From Brevundimonas sp. UBA2388 (GTDB lineage Bacteria > Pseudomonadota > Alphaproteobacteria > Caulobacterales > Caulobacteraceae): a stretch of DNA of 45,095 bases. Shown here one piece after another: positions 14,009-23,136 of this stretch. The stretch spans positions 14,418 to 59,512 of the forward strand of contig DDSO01000139.1 in the NCBI GenBank assembly GCA_002343425.1, in the 5' to 3' direction. Below the pieces are notes generated by a model. That model saw nothing but the letters and a program-made list of their open reading frames with translations, was not told the DNA's origin and did not search any database. Position 1 is the stretch's first letter. The number at the start of each line of letters is the position of its first letter. The translations under genes were made by a program, and so were the position numbers.

Positions 14009-16363
14009 TCAAAGCCTGACCGCCCGAAGCCGCAGCGCATTGCCGATGACGCTGACGGATGACAGGGCCATGGCCAAGGCCGCCAGGGCCGGCGACAACA
14101 GCAGGCCGAAAACCGGATAGAGCAGGCCCGCCGCGATCGGGATGCCGAGCGTATTGTAGCCGAACGCGAACACGAGGTTCTGACGGATATTGCCCATCAC
14201 CGCCTTAGACAGTTTGCGCGCCCGGACGATGCCCTGCAGGTCGCCCCCCAGCAGGGTGACGCCGGCGCTCTCGATCGCCACATCCGACCCCGCGCCCATG
14301 GCCACACCGACGTCGGCGGCGGCCAGGGCCGGGGCGTCGTTGACCCCGTCGCCGGCCATGGCCACGACCCGGCCCTCGGCGCGCAGACGCTCGACGACGG
14401 CGGCCTTGTCCTGGGGCAGGACCTCGGCCTGGACGTCGTCGATGCCGAGCCGGCGCGCCACGGCCTCGGCCGTGGTGCGGTTGTCACCCGTCATCATCAC
14501 AAGGCGCAGCCCCGCCGCCTTCAGATCGCGGATGGCCTGGGCGGTCGTCGCCTTGACCGGATCGGCGATGCCGAGGACGCCGGCCGCGGCCCCGTCCACG
14601 GCCACAAAGATGGCGGTGGCGCCGTCCCGGCGAAGCGCCTCGGCCTCGGCCTCGAGCGGCGCGACGTCGACCCCGATTTCCCTGAGGTAGCGGCCGTTGC
14701 CGAGGGCCACGCGGCGGCCATCGACCATCCCGGTGACGCCCCGTCCGACCGGACTGTCGAACTCCGACGCCTCCGAGAGGACGAGGTTCCTGTCGCTGGC
14801 AGCGCGGACGACGGCGTCGGCCAGGGGGTGCTCGCTGCCCCGCTCAAGGCTGGCGGACAACCTCAGAAGCTCGACCTCGTCGAAACCGGCCGCGGGCCGG
14901 ATCGCCGTGACCGATGGCCGTCCCTCGGTCAGGGTGCCGGTCTTGTCGAGCACCAGGGTGTCGACCTTCTCGAAGCGCTCCAGCGCCTCGGCGTTCTTGA
15001 TCAGCACCCCGGCCTGGGCCCCGCGTCCCACCCCGACCATGATGGAGATGGGCGTGGCCAGGCCCAGGGCGCAGGGACAGGCGATGATCAGCACCGACAC
15101 CGCGGCCACGAGGGCGTACGACAGGCGCGGCTCGGGTCCGGCCAGGCCCCAGACGACGGCCGCGAGAACCGCGATCGCGATCACCGCCGGGACAAACCAG
15201 CCCGACACCTGGTCGGCCAGCCGCTGGATGGGCGCGCGGCTGCGCTGGGCCTGGGCGACCATCTGGACGATCCGGGCCAGCAGGGTGTCGGCGCCCACCT
15301 TGTCGGCCCGCATCACGAACGAGCCGGTCTTGTTGAGCGAACCGGCGACGACCTTGTCGCCGACCTCCTTGGTCACCGGCATGGATTCTCCCGTGACCAG
15401 AGATTCGTCGATGGTCACGCGACCGTCCAGGATTTCGCCGTCGACCGCCACCTTTTCGCCGGGCCGGACGCGCAACCGGTCTCCGACGGCGACCAGGTCG
15501 AGCGTCACATCCTCGTCGCCGCCGTCGTCACGCACGCGGCGCGCGGTCTTCGGCGTCAGATCCAGCAGCGCCCGGATAGCGCCGGACGTCTGTTCCCGCG
15601 CGCGCAACTCCAGGATCTGGCCCACCAGAACGAGGACGGTGATCACCGCCGCCGCCTCGAAATAGACCGGCGCGCTGCCGTCCATTCGCCGGACCGCCGC
15701 CGGGAACAGGCCCGGAGCCAGAACCGCGACCACGCTGTAGACCCACGCCGCGCCAACGCCGATAGCGATCAGCGTGAACATGTTGAGGCTGCGGTTGCGG
15801 ATCGAGGCCCAGCCCCGCTGGAAGAAGGGCCATCCGGCCCACAGCACCACCGGCGTCGCCAAGGCGAACTGGATCCAGTTCGAGGTCTGTCCCGGTATCC
15901 GCATCATCAGGCCGGTCAGATGCCCGCCCATCTCCAGAGCGAAGACCGGCAGGGTCAGCACCAGGCTGACCCAGAAGCGGCGGGTGAAGTCGATCAGTTC
16001 GTGATTGACCGGCGCCTCGGCGGTCACCGTCTCCGGTTCCAGCGCCATACCGCAGATCGGGCAGGAGCCGGGGCCGTCCTGGCGCACCTCCGGATGCATC
16101 GGGCAGGTGTAGATCGCGCCCGGGACGACGGGCGCAGGCTGCGGCTTCTCGCCAAGGTATCGGTCCGGCTCAGCGACGAATTTGGTCCGGCAGCCCGCCG
16201 AGCAGAAGAAATAGTCCCGGCCTTCGTGAGCGGTGCGATGCGCCGCGGTCGCCGGATCGACGGTCATGCCGCAGACCGGGTCGACGGCCTTCGCGCCGCT
16301 GTCGGCCGTGTGGGTCGAACAACCGGCGTGACCGTCCGGATGGGAATGCGAGGGCGTGGACAT
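14009..16363 (-). CDS. Cu(I)-exporting P1B-type ATPase with YHS domain
   Basis: A 784-residue pump; ATG at 16363 follows GGAGCCCGCC, while the frame continues to 16645 through the CsoR operators and is not coding there. Order: His-rich start, YHS domain (about 28-70, [21 protein letters not shown]), heavy-metal binding domain (about 84-110, YTCPMHPEV and [11 protein letters not shown]), membrane helices, TGES (324-327), CPC in [14 protein letters not shown] (429-431), DKTGT (473-477), EHPLAD and [10 protein letters not shown]. The Cu(I)-type C-terminal helices end in [10 protein letters not shown]. There is no classical CxxC HMA domain; YHS and CPMHP modules replace it. It moves Cu(I) from cytoplasm to periplasm. 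Divergent csoR with paired operators indicates copper-induced derepression. Confidence 0.95.
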   Translation of the reverse strand: MSTPSHSHPDGHAGCSTHTADSGAKAVDPVCGMTVDPATAAHRTAHEGRDYFFCSAGCRTKFVAEPDRYLGEKPQPAPVVPGAIYTCPMHPEVRQDGPGSCPICGMALEPETVTAEAPVNHELIDFTRRFWVSLVLTLPVFALEMGGHLTGLMMRIPGQTSNWIQFALATPVVLWAGWPFFQRGWASIRNRSLNMFTLIAIGVGAAWVYSVVAVLAPGLFPAAVRRMDGSAPVYFEAAAVITVLVLVGQILELRAREQTSGAIRALLDLTPKTARRVRDDGGDEDVTLDLVAVGDRLRVRPGEKVAVDGEILDGRVTIDESLVTGESMPVTKEVGDKVVAGSLNKTGSFVMRADKVGADTLLARIVQMVAQAQRSRAPIQRLADQVSGWFVPAVIAIAVLAAVVWGLAGPEPRLSYALVAAVSVLIIACPCALGLATPISIMVGVGRGAQAGVLIKNAEALERFEKVDTLVLDKTGTLTEGRPSVTAIRPAAGFDEVELLRLSASLERGSEHPLADAVVRAASDRNLVLSEASEFDSPVGRGVTGMVDGRRVALGNGRYLREIGVDVAPLEAEAEALRRDGATAIFVAVDGAAAGVLGIADPVKATTAQAIRDLKAAGLRLVMMTGDNRTTAEAVARRLGIDDVQAEVLPQDKAAVVERLRAEGRVVAMAGDGVNDAPALAAADVGVAMGAGSDVAIESAGVTLLGGDLQGIVRARKLSKAVMGNIRQNLVFAFGYNTLGIPIAAGLLYPVFGLLLSPALAALAMALSSVSVIGNALRLRAVRL

Positions 16364-16393
16364 GGCGGGCTCCTGAATCGGCTGGACGCCAAA

Positions 16394-16436
16394 TATACCC
16401 CATTGGGGTATCGCGCAAGATACCATCATAGGGTAT
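16394..16436. promoter_or_regulatory. Two CsoR-type operators between the Cu-ATPase and csoR
   Basis: Site 1 is a perfect dyad, ATACCCC (16395-16401), ATT, GGGGTAT (16405-16411). Site 2 is ATACC (16420-16424), six bases, GGGTAT (16431-16436). Both fit the known CsoR pattern TACCC-N-GGGTA. Site 1 is nearer the ATPase and site 2 nearer csoR, so each promoter likely has its own operator and csoR represses itself. Confidence 0.85.
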
Positions 16437-16462
16437 AGGGAATGACTGGAACGAGGAATTGG

Positions 16463-16738
16463 ATGCAGACCCTGACCAAGCCCAAGGTGATAAACCGTCT
16501 CAACCGGATCGAGGGACAGGTGCGCGGCATCGCCCGGATGGTCGAGGATGACCGATACTGCGTGGACGTGCTGACCCAGCTGCAGGCGGTGCGGGCCGCC
16601 CTGCTGCGTGTCGAGAGCGAGGTCCTCAAGGATCACCTCGACCACTGCGTCATGGGCGCGTTGACCGGCGACGACCCGGCCGAGCGCAAGGCCAAGGCGA
16701 ACGAACTGATCGAGCTGCTCGGCCGCGCCTCGCGCTAG
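16463..16738 (+). CDS. csoR: CsoR-family copper-sensing repressor
   Basis: A 91-residue DUF156 protein. ATG at 16463 is preferred because GAGGA lies five bases upstream; an in-frame ATG at 16442 has its purines too close. The family core is clear: [20 protein letters not shown], the [14 protein letters not shown] helix, and [10 protein letters not shown]. The Cu(I) ligands C33, H58 and C62 are in place, the C-H-C fingerprint of CsoR rather than RcnR or FrmR. Without Cu(I) it should occupy the two upstream operators and block both csoR and the ATPase; Cu(I) binding releases it. Confidence 0.93.
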   Translation: MQTLTKPKVINRLNRIEGQVRGIARMVEDDRYCVDVLTQLQAVRAALLRVESEVLKDHLDHCVMGALTGDDPAERKAKANELIELLGRASR

Positions 16739-16745
16739 TGCGACA

Positions 16746-16760
16746 GGGTGTCAGACACCC
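16746..16760. terminator. Possible bidirectional terminator between csoR and desaturase gene
   Basis: GGGTGT (16746-16751), CAG, ACACCC (16755-16760): a six-bp perfect stem with a tight loop between two convergent genes, overlapping the end of the desaturase gene. No T-tract follows on either strand, so this is a weak call. Confidence 0.3.
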
Positions 16761-17602
16761 CGTCGGAAGGGTTCGGCGAGTTGCCGGAGATATCCTCTGG
16801 GGTAGTCGGGCCGACCGGACACGCCGATCTGGCCCGTCCGAGGCGTGTCGGCCCCCGACCGGAACGTTCCCAGCAGATGGTCCCACAGGCTGGTGAACAG
16901 GCCGAAATTGACGTCACCCTCGGTCTGCGACGCCAGATGATGGTGTCGGTGGGCCGGGGCGACCGCCCATATGTAGATCAGCGGTCCGATCTTCATATCG
17001 ACGTTGGAGTGCTGAAGGATCAGTTGGATCGCCACGGCGAAGGCCAGAAGCCAGGCGACGTCCGAGGGCATGCCGAGGAGCACCAGCGGCGCAACACCGG
17101 CCGTCAATTCTATCGCCTGATGGAGGGGATGTTTCAGCAGGCCGTTGAAACCATACATCCGTTCGACGGAATGATGCACGGCGTGCAACGACCAGAGCGC
17201 CGGGATGCGATGGCTGGCGTAGTGCGCCAGGGTGATGCCGAAGTCCGCCGCCAGGACGGCGACCGCGAGCTGTCCCCATAGCGGCCAGCCGGACGGCCAG
17301 ACGTCGAGACCCGGGATCACGCCGGACACAAGGGGCATGGCCAGGACCGAGATGACAATCGACGCCTCATTCACCGCCGCATGGATCAAATCGCGGCCGG
17401 CGTCCCCGTGGGGTTGATTCCAGACGGGTTCGTAGGGCGCCAGACGCTCGGCGGCGAACGAGACCGCCAGCGCCAGCCCGAGCAGGATCGGCAGACTCCA
17501 CGGGGGCGCCCCCCGCTCGGCCAAGGTCACCGCGGCCCCAAGGAAGCCCGCGAAGAACACCGGCGCATAACCGAGACGGACGAGAAACCGGGCGAGAGGC
17601 AT
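16751..17602 (-). CDS. Sterol desaturase / fatty-acid hydroxylase family membrane protein
   Basis: A 283-residue integral membrane di-iron oxygenase-like protein. The His boxes are HYASHRIPALWSLHAVHHS (HxxxH and HxxHH) and, later, HRHHH in APAHRHHHLAS, plus H in LQHSN. Hydrophobic helices fill the first 130 residues and about 165-200. Family members hydroxylate or desaturate lipids, carotenoids or hopanoids; the substrate is unknown. GGAG precedes the ATG. It lies 46 bases after an AraC-type regulator on the same strand and is probably co-transcribed with it. In the island context it may alter membrane lipids under metal stress (inference). Confidence 0.85.
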   Translation of the reverse strand: MPLARFLVRLGYAPVFFAGFLGAAVTLAERGAPPWSLPILLGLALAVSFAAERLAPYEPVWNQPHGDAGRDLIHAAVNEASIVISVLAMPLVSGVIPGLDVWPSGWPLWGQLAVAVLAADFGITLAHYASHRIPALWSLHAVHHSVERMYGFNGLLKHPLHQAIELTAGVAPLVLLGMPSDVAWLLAFAVAIQLILQHSNVDMKIGPLIYIWAVAPAHRHHHLASQTEGDVNFGLFTSLWDHLLGTFRSGADTPRTGQIGVSGRPDYPRGYLRQLAEPFRRGV

Positions 17603-17648
17603 CGGAGGGCTCCAGGGACGCCCCAGGATGACGCGGCCGGCGGGCGGC

Positions 17649-18389
17649 TTATTGAACGAACCGATTGTCCGCAGAACGCACGACGCTCGACGCCTGCAAG
17701 GGCGTCACGCCGAACATGCGTTTCGTGATGCGGTTCAGATGCGCCTGGTCGGCGAAGCCGCCGGCGATCGCCGCCTCCACCAGGCCCGCGCCCGACGCCA
17801 TCTCATGCCCGGCCCTCTGAAGCTTTCGCCATAGCAGCCATTGCGACAGCGGAGCCTGCATCTGCGCCTGGGCCAGAACCCGGAGGCGCGCGGGCGACAG
17901 GCCGACCGCCCGGGCCGCCCGGGCGACGGCGCCGGGCGCCGGGTCTTCGGACGCCTTGAGGAGCGCCCCTTCAAGGCGTGGATCCAGCTTCACTTCCTTG
18001 ACGCCGAGCCCTTCTCTGAGGCCCGCCACGATGCGGTCCGGCTGGGCCTCAGTGCTCAACAGGGCCGTCACGGAGGGCGGAGCGACGGCCGCGACGGCCG
18101 GCGCGATCAGCGCCAGAAGGCTCGAGGCCAACGGCGTGTGCGTCTCCAGGTACAACAGCAGGACCGACCCGCCCTCGTCGGTCATCCGATGGCGAACCCG
18201 CGGGCCGATGACGATCGCCTGACCGCTCAAGGTGCGATGGTCTTCCAGAACCACGCGGACCGAGCCCGTGCGGGCCACGGCCAGCTGTATCGCGACATGG
18301 GCGTGAGCGGCGTGCGCTTCATGCGGGCCCGCATAGGCGGCCCATCCGTCGCCCATGGCGAAAACTGCGCTCGATGAAGGCGAAGCCAT
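17649..18389 (-). CDS. AraC-family transcriptional regulator
   Basis: A 246-residue protein. The N-terminal half resembles a cupin-like sensing domain with several His residues (GPHEAHAAHAHVAIQLAVAR). The C-terminal 100 residues form the AraC double helix-turn-helix: AVGLSPARLRVLAQAQMQAP with LSQWLLWRKLQRA, then GGFADQAHLNRITKRMFGVT followed by PLQA. It likely controls itself and the downstream desaturase gene; the effector is unknown. An in-frame ATG 33 bases further in (MGDGWAAYAG) could be the true start. The gap to the divergent acyltransferase gene (246 bases) holds the palindrome at 18568-18584. Confidence 0.85.
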   Translation of the reverse strand: MASPSSSAVFAMGDGWAAYAGPHEAHAAHAHVAIQLAVARTGSVRVVLEDHRTLSGQAIVIGPRVRHRMTDEGGSVLLLYLETHTPLASSLLALIAPAVAAVAPPSVTALLSTEAQPDRIVAGLREGLGVKEVKLDPRLEGALLKASEDPAPGAVARAARAVGLSPARLRVLAQAQMQAPLSQWLLWRKLQRAGHEMASGAGLVEAAIAGGFADQAHLNRITKRMFGVTPLQASSVVRSADNRFVQ

Positions 18390-18561
18390 AGTGTCGCGGC
18401 GTCCGCGCCGGTCCCATCACCGACGGCAGTCGTCATCGCGCCTTCCGGGGAGACCCGCAAGCCTCTCACCATGTGTCCGGCGCGAAGGGTTGGAGAGGAC
18501 CATCGGCGCCTAACAGGGGACCCCCGGCACGGCTGGATTGAAGCCTGACGCGGCGGGACGA

Positions 18562-18584
18562 GGGATGTACGCATCCGATGCGTA
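18562..18584 (+). promoter_or_regulatory. Candidate ECF promoter / palindrome before acyltransferase gene
   Basis: GGGAT (18562-18566), 14 bases, CGTA (18581-18584), 51 bases before the acyltransferase ATG. Bases 18568-18584 are also a perfect palindrome, TACGCATC-C-GATGCGTA, so a dimeric regulator could bind here instead of, or as well as, an ECF factor. Confidence 0.45.
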
Positions 18585-18635
18585 AGCCAATTAGGCGGAC
18601 TGTCCAATGCCGCTCGCCTTGGGGGGCCATCTTTC

Positions 18636-19748
18636 ATGACGTCCGTTTCGCCGACCCACGAAGGCTACCCGGCCGATCTGAGGGGCTTGACCAGTCTGCG
18701 GGCCTTCCTGGCCGTGGGCGTGGTGCTATTCCACTACCAGCTCCAATGGGATCCGGCCCTGGGTTACAGCCCGATCATCGAGCGCAGCCGGCTGGCGGTC
18801 GACGCCTTCTTCATGTTGTCGGGCTTCATTCTGGCCCACGTCTACGGCCCCGCTTTCGCCGCTGGAACGTTTAGCTACAGGCGTTTCCTCGTGGCGCGGC
18901 TGGCGCGCCTCTATCCCCTCCATCTGGCGATTTTGGGCGGGGTCTCGATCATGGTGCTCGGGGCTTCGGTTTTCGGCATTTCGTTCGATCCTTCGACCTA
19001 TACGACAGAGGGCTTCGTCAAGACCCTGTTCCTGGTTCAGGCGTGGTTTCCGAGCGAGATCGGCTTCAACTGGAGCGGCCCGTCCTGGTCGCTCTCGGCG
19101 GAATGGTTCGCCTATCTCCTGTTCCCGGCCTACGCCACTCTTGCCGTTCGGATGCGACAGCGTCCCTGGCTCCTGCTCGCCTTCGGCATCGTCAGCTATG
19201 TCGTCATCGACGCGGCCTACGTCTCGATTTTCGGCAAGGTGCTTCCTCGGGCCGAAGACGACATGGGCATCTTGCGCATCGCGCCGGCCTTTCTGATCGG
19301 CATGGCGCTCTATGCCCTGGGCCATCGCTGGCGCTGGAGCCGGCCCGTCGCCATCGCCGCCGCCCTGTTCACCACCACGCTCCTGCTCGGCGCCATGCAG
19401 TTGTCGCTGGACGACCGCATCATCGTCGCCCTCTCAGCCCCCGTGATCCTGACCTGGTCCCTGCTTGCACGCGCGGACTGCGAGGGGCTTCTCGCCGCCC
19501 CTGCCCTGGTCTTCGCCGGCGAAGCCTCCTTCGCCCTATATCTCGTGCACATGCCGGTGATCGTAGCCTGGAAGGGCGTCGTCGCTGAACTCCGCGGCAT
19601 CGACAGCGCCTTCCGGATCACACCGATCGAACTGACAGGGCTGTTTGTCGCCACGGCGTTGATCGCGGCCGCCCTGCATCTGCTCGTCGAGAAACCCGGC
19701 CGCGCCTGGATTCGACGCCGGTTCGAAAGTCCTCGGACCAACCCCTGA
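18636..19748 (+). CDS. Acyltransferase 3 family membrane protein
   Basis: A 370-residue multi-pass protein of the acyltransferase 3 (OafA/NodX-like) family. Hallmarks: LRGLTSLRAFLAVGVVLFHY at the start, RLAVDAFFMLSGFILAHVYG, RFLVARLARLYPLHL, WSGPSWSLSAEWFAYLLFP, and a late SFALYLVHMPVIVAW, followed by a last helix and a basic tail. Such proteins O-acetylate or O-acylate envelope polysaccharides or lipids. GGGGGG precedes the ATG. A second family member is at 30629-31795, but the two differ in sequence and are not a recent duplication. Its candidate promoter matches the metal-ECF element, which would make it metal-inducible (inference). Confidence 0.88.
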   Translation: MTSVSPTHEGYPADLRGLTSLRAFLAVGVVLFHYQLQWDPALGYSPIIERSRLAVDAFFMLSGFILAHVYGPAFAAGTFSYRRFLVARLARLYPLHLAILGGVSIMVLGASVFGISFDPSTYTTEGFVKTLFLVQAWFPSEIGFNWSGPSWSLSAEWFAYLLFPAYATLAVRMRQRPWLLLAFGIVSYVVIDAAYVSIFGKVLPRAEDDMGILRIAPAFLIGMALYALGHRWRWSRPVAIAAALFTTTLLLGAMQLSLDDRIIVALSAPVILTWSLLARADCEGLLAAPALVFAGEASFALYLVHMPVIVAWKGVVAELRGIDSAFRITPIELTGLFVATALIAAALHLLVEKPGRAWIRRRFESPRTNP

Positions 19749-20058
19749 CGCGGGCGAGGCCCCGGGTCGGTTCAGCCCGGCGCAACTCCGAAAAAGAAGA
19801 TTCCCATCGGTGGAAGGGCGATGAGGCTTTCAACCAGGATCCATAAGGGTCCGGGCGTTATTCGGTTGGAATCTGACCCATCATCGGAAAGCGCATTCTT
19901 CATCGAACGCCTCGCTTAAAGCACCGCCCCCTCCGACTCGGCCGACAAATCCGAACTCTTGACGGGCCGGGCGCCCGCGCCGTTTGCTTTGGATCAAAGC
20001 GCCGTTCGCCAGCGCCGGTAGAAGGGAATCGAAGACTGTCTTCGGGAGGACCGGCCAC
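19749..20058. other. Intergenic stretch with FNR/FixK-like site
   Basis: No gene seen. A sequence TTGCT-TTGG-ATCAA (19984-19997) matches the FNR/FixK dyad TTGAT-N4-ATCAA with one mismatch. It lies 61 bases before the small lipoprotein start, a distance compatible with activation by an oxygen-responsive CRP/FNR-family regulator. Short AT-rich patches near 19790-19870 show nothing else recognisable. Confidence 0.4.
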
Positions 20059-20280
20059 ATGAACAAATCCCTTGCTCTCGTGAGCGCCTTGGCGCTGGCC
20101 GTCAGCGTTTCAGCCTGCGCGACCACCGCGCCCCCGACGGCCGAACAACGGGCGTCGTGCGAACAAATGCTCCGCACAATGGGCGAAGGCGCGACCCACA
20201 GCCACAGCGCTGAAAAGAGCGGCGGCGTGAGCCCGATGGGAATGACCCACGCCCAGTGCCGACGCATGCTCGGTCGGTAG
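20059..20280 (+). CDS. Small Met/His/Cys lipoprotein
   Basis: A 73-residue protein; ATG at 20059 is preceded by GGGAGGA, the best ribosome site in this stretch. The signal MNKSLALVSALALAVSVSAC ends in a lipobox (VSAC). The mature part holds C34, a THSHS cluster, SPMGMTHAQC and RRML, ligand-rich for its size. No family recognised. It stands alone, with an FNR/FixK-like site upstream. In this setting a periplasmic metal-binding role is likely, but not shown. Confidence 0.6.
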   Translation: MNKSLALVSALALAVSVSACATTAPPTAEQRASCEQMLRTMGEGATHSHSAEKSGGVSPMGMTHAQCRRMLGR

Positions 20281-20999
20281 CGCCGGGTCCGCGAGTCCTG
20301 ACTGCTCGATGACGTCCGCAAAGGGCAAAGACTACGGCCCAGCACCTTGAGAGTAGCCGGCCGCGCCGCGGAATGACCTGCTTCGTTCGGCGGCCACCGG
20401 CGCAACCATTCGTCCTTTGCTGGCCCGGCGCTGTCCCGGGATCAACGGGCTGCCGACCGACATTGGGCTGTTCACGGCCGCGCCGGTAACCCTCGGCGCG
20501 GCCGTGCTGGCGGATCCGGGCGTCTCGATCCTCCTGAGAGCTCTGGTTGGCGCAGCCACGACGGCGCGCTACAGGGCGTTTGCCTTCCATGACCCGCGCT
20601 GAGCAGGGCCGGCCCTCGCAATAAGAAGGACTGCGGTACGCTTGGTCTCCAATAGAGGCGATCCGCGGTAAAACATGGATCATGCTGCGAAGCTTGGCGA
20701 TCACGCCGCCCCGGCAGCAGAACCGAAATCGCCGCTGCAGGCTGCAAAGCCCTGCGCCTCTCGATTTGCCGAGGGATCGCAAGCGTCAGCCGTTTCGCCA
20801 GAGCGACCGGACGCCAGTCGGCTGGCGCTGGACCACCTCATCATCGTGGACCTGTCGGGAGCAAACGCGCCGTCGTCTGCAACGCGTGATCAGCACCAAA
20901 GACAGTTTGCAGTCTATCTGCGAATGATAGTGAGATTGACTCGCAAGAATGCCTGTGGTCAGACCGCCGCTGTCATTCGCCTTGCTTTCGAAGTGCTTC
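20281..20999. other. Gene-free region with a strong hairpin and Fur-like box
   Basis: No convincing gene. A perfect 13-bp inverted repeat, CACGGCCGCGCCG (20473-20485) with CGGCGCGGCCGTG (20493-20505, loop about eight bases), has no T-tract. Plus-strand frames at 20417-20602 and from 20675 are open but carry no domains, signal peptides or ribosome sites. The last 80 bases hold the operator region of the TonB receptor gene. Confidence 0.45.
20919..20946. promoter_or_regulatory. Fur-like (iron) box before the TonB-dependent receptor
   Basis: TGCGAATGATAGTGAGATTG followed by ACTCGCAA: outer arms TGCGA / TCGCA enclose an AT-rich core with GAATGATAGTGAGA, resembling Fur boxes such as TGCGAATGATTATCATT. 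It lies 54 bases before the preferred receptor start. Iron repression of the receptor-PepSY pair is likely. Confidence 0.55.
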
Positions 21000-23132
21000 A
21001 TGTCCCCTCGCCTCCTCGCCACCGTCGCCCTCCTGCCGCTGCTGCTAGCCGCCCTTCCCGCCAGGGCCCAGGAGGCCGCGACCCGGGACGCCACGACCCT
21101 GGACGAAGTGGTCGTCACCGCTTCCCGCATCGAGCAGCCGCGCTCGGCCCTGGCGGCCACGGTGGAGATCATCGACGCCGAGGCCATCGTCCAGCAGACA
21201 GCGCTGGCCGCCTCGGCCGTCGATACGGTGGCGGCCCTGGTGCCCTCCTTCTCGCCGACGCGGCAGAAACTGTCGGGCTTCGGCGAGACCCTGCGCGGGC
21301 GCTCGCCGCTGTATCTGGTGGACGGGGTGCCGCAGTCGACGCCGCTGCGCGACGACAGTCGCGACGGCTACACCGTCGATCCCTTCTTCATCGATCGGGT
21401 CGAGGTCATCTTCGGGTCCAACGCCATCCAGGGCATCGGCGCCACGGGCGGGGTGGTCAACTATGTCACCGCCCGCAAGCCGTCCGAGGACGAAGGCCTG
21501 ACCGGGCGGATGATGGCCCAGGTCACCACCGACGACGAACTCCAGGGCGACGGCGTCGGCGCCAAGATCGCCGCCATCGGCGGGCGTGATTTCGGCGTCT
21601 TCGACCTCAGCCTGGGCGCGGCGTTCGAGACGCGCGGGGCCTATTACGACGCCGACGGCCGCCGCATCGGCTTCGACGGCGCCCAGGGCGAGGTCCAGGA
21701 CTCGCAGGCCCTGTCGTTCTTCGCCCGCGGCGGCTGGGATCTCGGCGACGACCGCCGGCTGGAGGGCTGGGTCAATCGCTTCGATCTGGAAGGCGACGGC
21801 GACTATGTCACGGTGGCGGGCAACCGGGCGACGGCGGTTCCGACCACCGCCGTGCGTGGACAGGCGCCGGGCGAACAGCCCTCCAACACGGTGACCTCGG
21901 CCGCCATCAGCTATACCGACCGCGACCTGTTCGGCGGCGTGATGCGGGCCCAAATCTTCGCTCATGACTATCAGGGCGTCTTCGGCGGCGGCAACTTCCC
22001 CGACTTCCAGGACCCCCGGATCGCCCCGTCCGGGACGCTGTTCGACCAGTCCGCCAATAACTCCGAAAAGCTGGGCTTCAAGGTCGATTGGCAGGGCGAA
22101 ATTTCCGGCCTGGCAGGGCTGAAGACCTTGATCGGCGTCGACGGACTGCGTGACCAGACCTATCAGGAACTGGTGCTCACCGGACGCAACTGGGTGCCCG
22201 AGACCGTCTACGAGAGCCTGTCGCCCTTCCTGCAACTGAACCAGTCGCTGCTGGACGGCCGGCTGAGCCTGTCCGCCGGGGTCCGTCATGAATCGGCGAA
22301 GTTGAAGGTCGACGACTTCCAGACCCTCTACGCCTACGGACCGCAGACGGTGGCGGGCGGCGAGCCGGGCTTTGAGGAGACCCTGTTCAACCTCGGCGCC
22401 GCCTTCGAGGTCGCGCCCGGCCTTCTGGCCTACGCCTCATTCGCCCAAGGCTTCACCATGCCGGACGTCGGGCGCGTGTTGCGGGGCATCAACCGTCCCA
22501 ATCAGGACGTCGACACCTTCCTGAACGTCGAACCGGTGGTGTCGGACAACACCGAGGTCGGCATCGAGTACCGCGGCGCCCGGCTCGAGTTGTCCGCCGC
22601 CGTGTTCCGGTCGGAGGCCGAGCGCGGCTCCCTGCTGAACCGCCTGCCCTCGGGCATCTTCGAGGTCCAGCGCCGGGCCACGCGCATCGACGGCCTGGAG
22701 CTGAAAGGGCTGTGGCGGGCCACGGACGCCTTCACCGTCGGCGGCAGCTACGCGGCGCTTGAGGGCCGCACCGCCAGCGCAGAAGACGGTCCCATCGACC
22801 GCGACCTGAACGGCGCCAATATCTCGCCCGACCGGCTGCTGCTGTGGGGCGAATATGAAAGCGGTCCCGTCGCCCTGCGCCTTCAGGCCCAAACCTTCCT
22901 CGAGCGCGACTTCGACGGCGAGCCCGCCGCCAACGGCTTCGAAGGCTATGCGGTGCTGGACGCCGTGGCCCGCTACGAGGCCGGCTTCGGCACGGTGTCG
23001 GTGGGCGTTCAGAACCTGCTGGACGAGCAGTACATCTCCTATTTCTCGGACACCCAGGGACCGACCGACAACCTACGCTATTTCGCCGGACGCGGCCGCA
23101 CGGCGACCGTGACGCTGACGCGGAGCTTCTGA
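21000..23132 (+). CDS. TonB-dependent outer-membrane receptor (iron/siderophore type)
   Basis: A 710-residue receptor: signal peptide (RLLATVALLPLLLAALPARA), a TonB box and plug (TTLDEVVVTASRIEQPRSAL, LYLVDGVPQSTPLRDDSRDG, FFIDRVEVIFGSNAIQGIGA, TGGVVNYVT), then a beta-barrel ending in the TonB C-terminal box region with VGVQNLLDEQYISYFSD and a last strand TVTLTRSF ending in Phe. The plug and barrel look intact. The PepSY partner four bases downstream and the Fur-like box point to ferric-siderophore uptake with periplasmic reduction. The ATG at 21000 gives a clean signal peptide; the frame is open to 20949 upstream. Ribosome-site sequence is poor at both. Confidence 0.9.
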   Translation: MSPRLLATVALLPLLLAALPARAQEAATRDATTLDEVVVTASRIEQPRSALAATVEIIDAEAIVQQTALAASAVDTVAALVPSFSPTRQKLSGFGETLRGRSPLYLVDGVPQSTPLRDDSRDGYTVDPFFIDRVEVIFGSNAIQGIGATGGVVNYVTARKPSEDEGLTGRMMAQVTTDDELQGDGVGAKIAAIGGRDFGVFDLSLGAAFETRGAYYDADGRRIGFDGAQGEVQDSQALSFFARGGWDLGDDRRLEGWVNRFDLEGDGDYVTVAGNRATAVPTTAVRGQAPGEQPSNTVTSAAISYTDRDLFGGVMRAQIFAHDYQGVFGGGNFPDFQDPRIAPSGTLFDQSANNSEKLGFKVDWQGEISGLAGLKTLIGVDGLRDQTYQELVLTGRNWVPETVYESLSPFLQLNQSLLDGRLSLSAGVRHESAKLKVDDFQTLYAYGPQTVAGGEPGFEETLFNLGAAFEVAPGLLAYASFAQGFTMPDVGRVLRGINRPNQDVDTFLNVEPVVSDNTEVGIEYRGARLELSAAVFRSEAERGSLLNRLPSGIFEVQRRATRIDGLELKGLWRATDAFTVGGSYAALEGRTASAEDGPIDRDLNGANISPDRLLLWGEYESGPVALRLQAQTFLERDFDGEPAANGFEGYAVLDAVARYEAGFGTVSVGVQNLLDEQYISYFSDTQGPTDNLRYFAGRGRTATVTLTRSF

Positions 23133-23136
23133 CCGT

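Noticed and set aside
20417..20602. 61-codon plus-strand frame
   Set aside because: It spans the perfect hairpin at 20473-20505 and has no ribosome site or recognisable motif.
20675..20948. Open plus-strand frame upstream of the TonB receptor
   Set aside because: No ribosome site, domain or signal peptide; composition is uneven, and it runs into the Fur-like operator.
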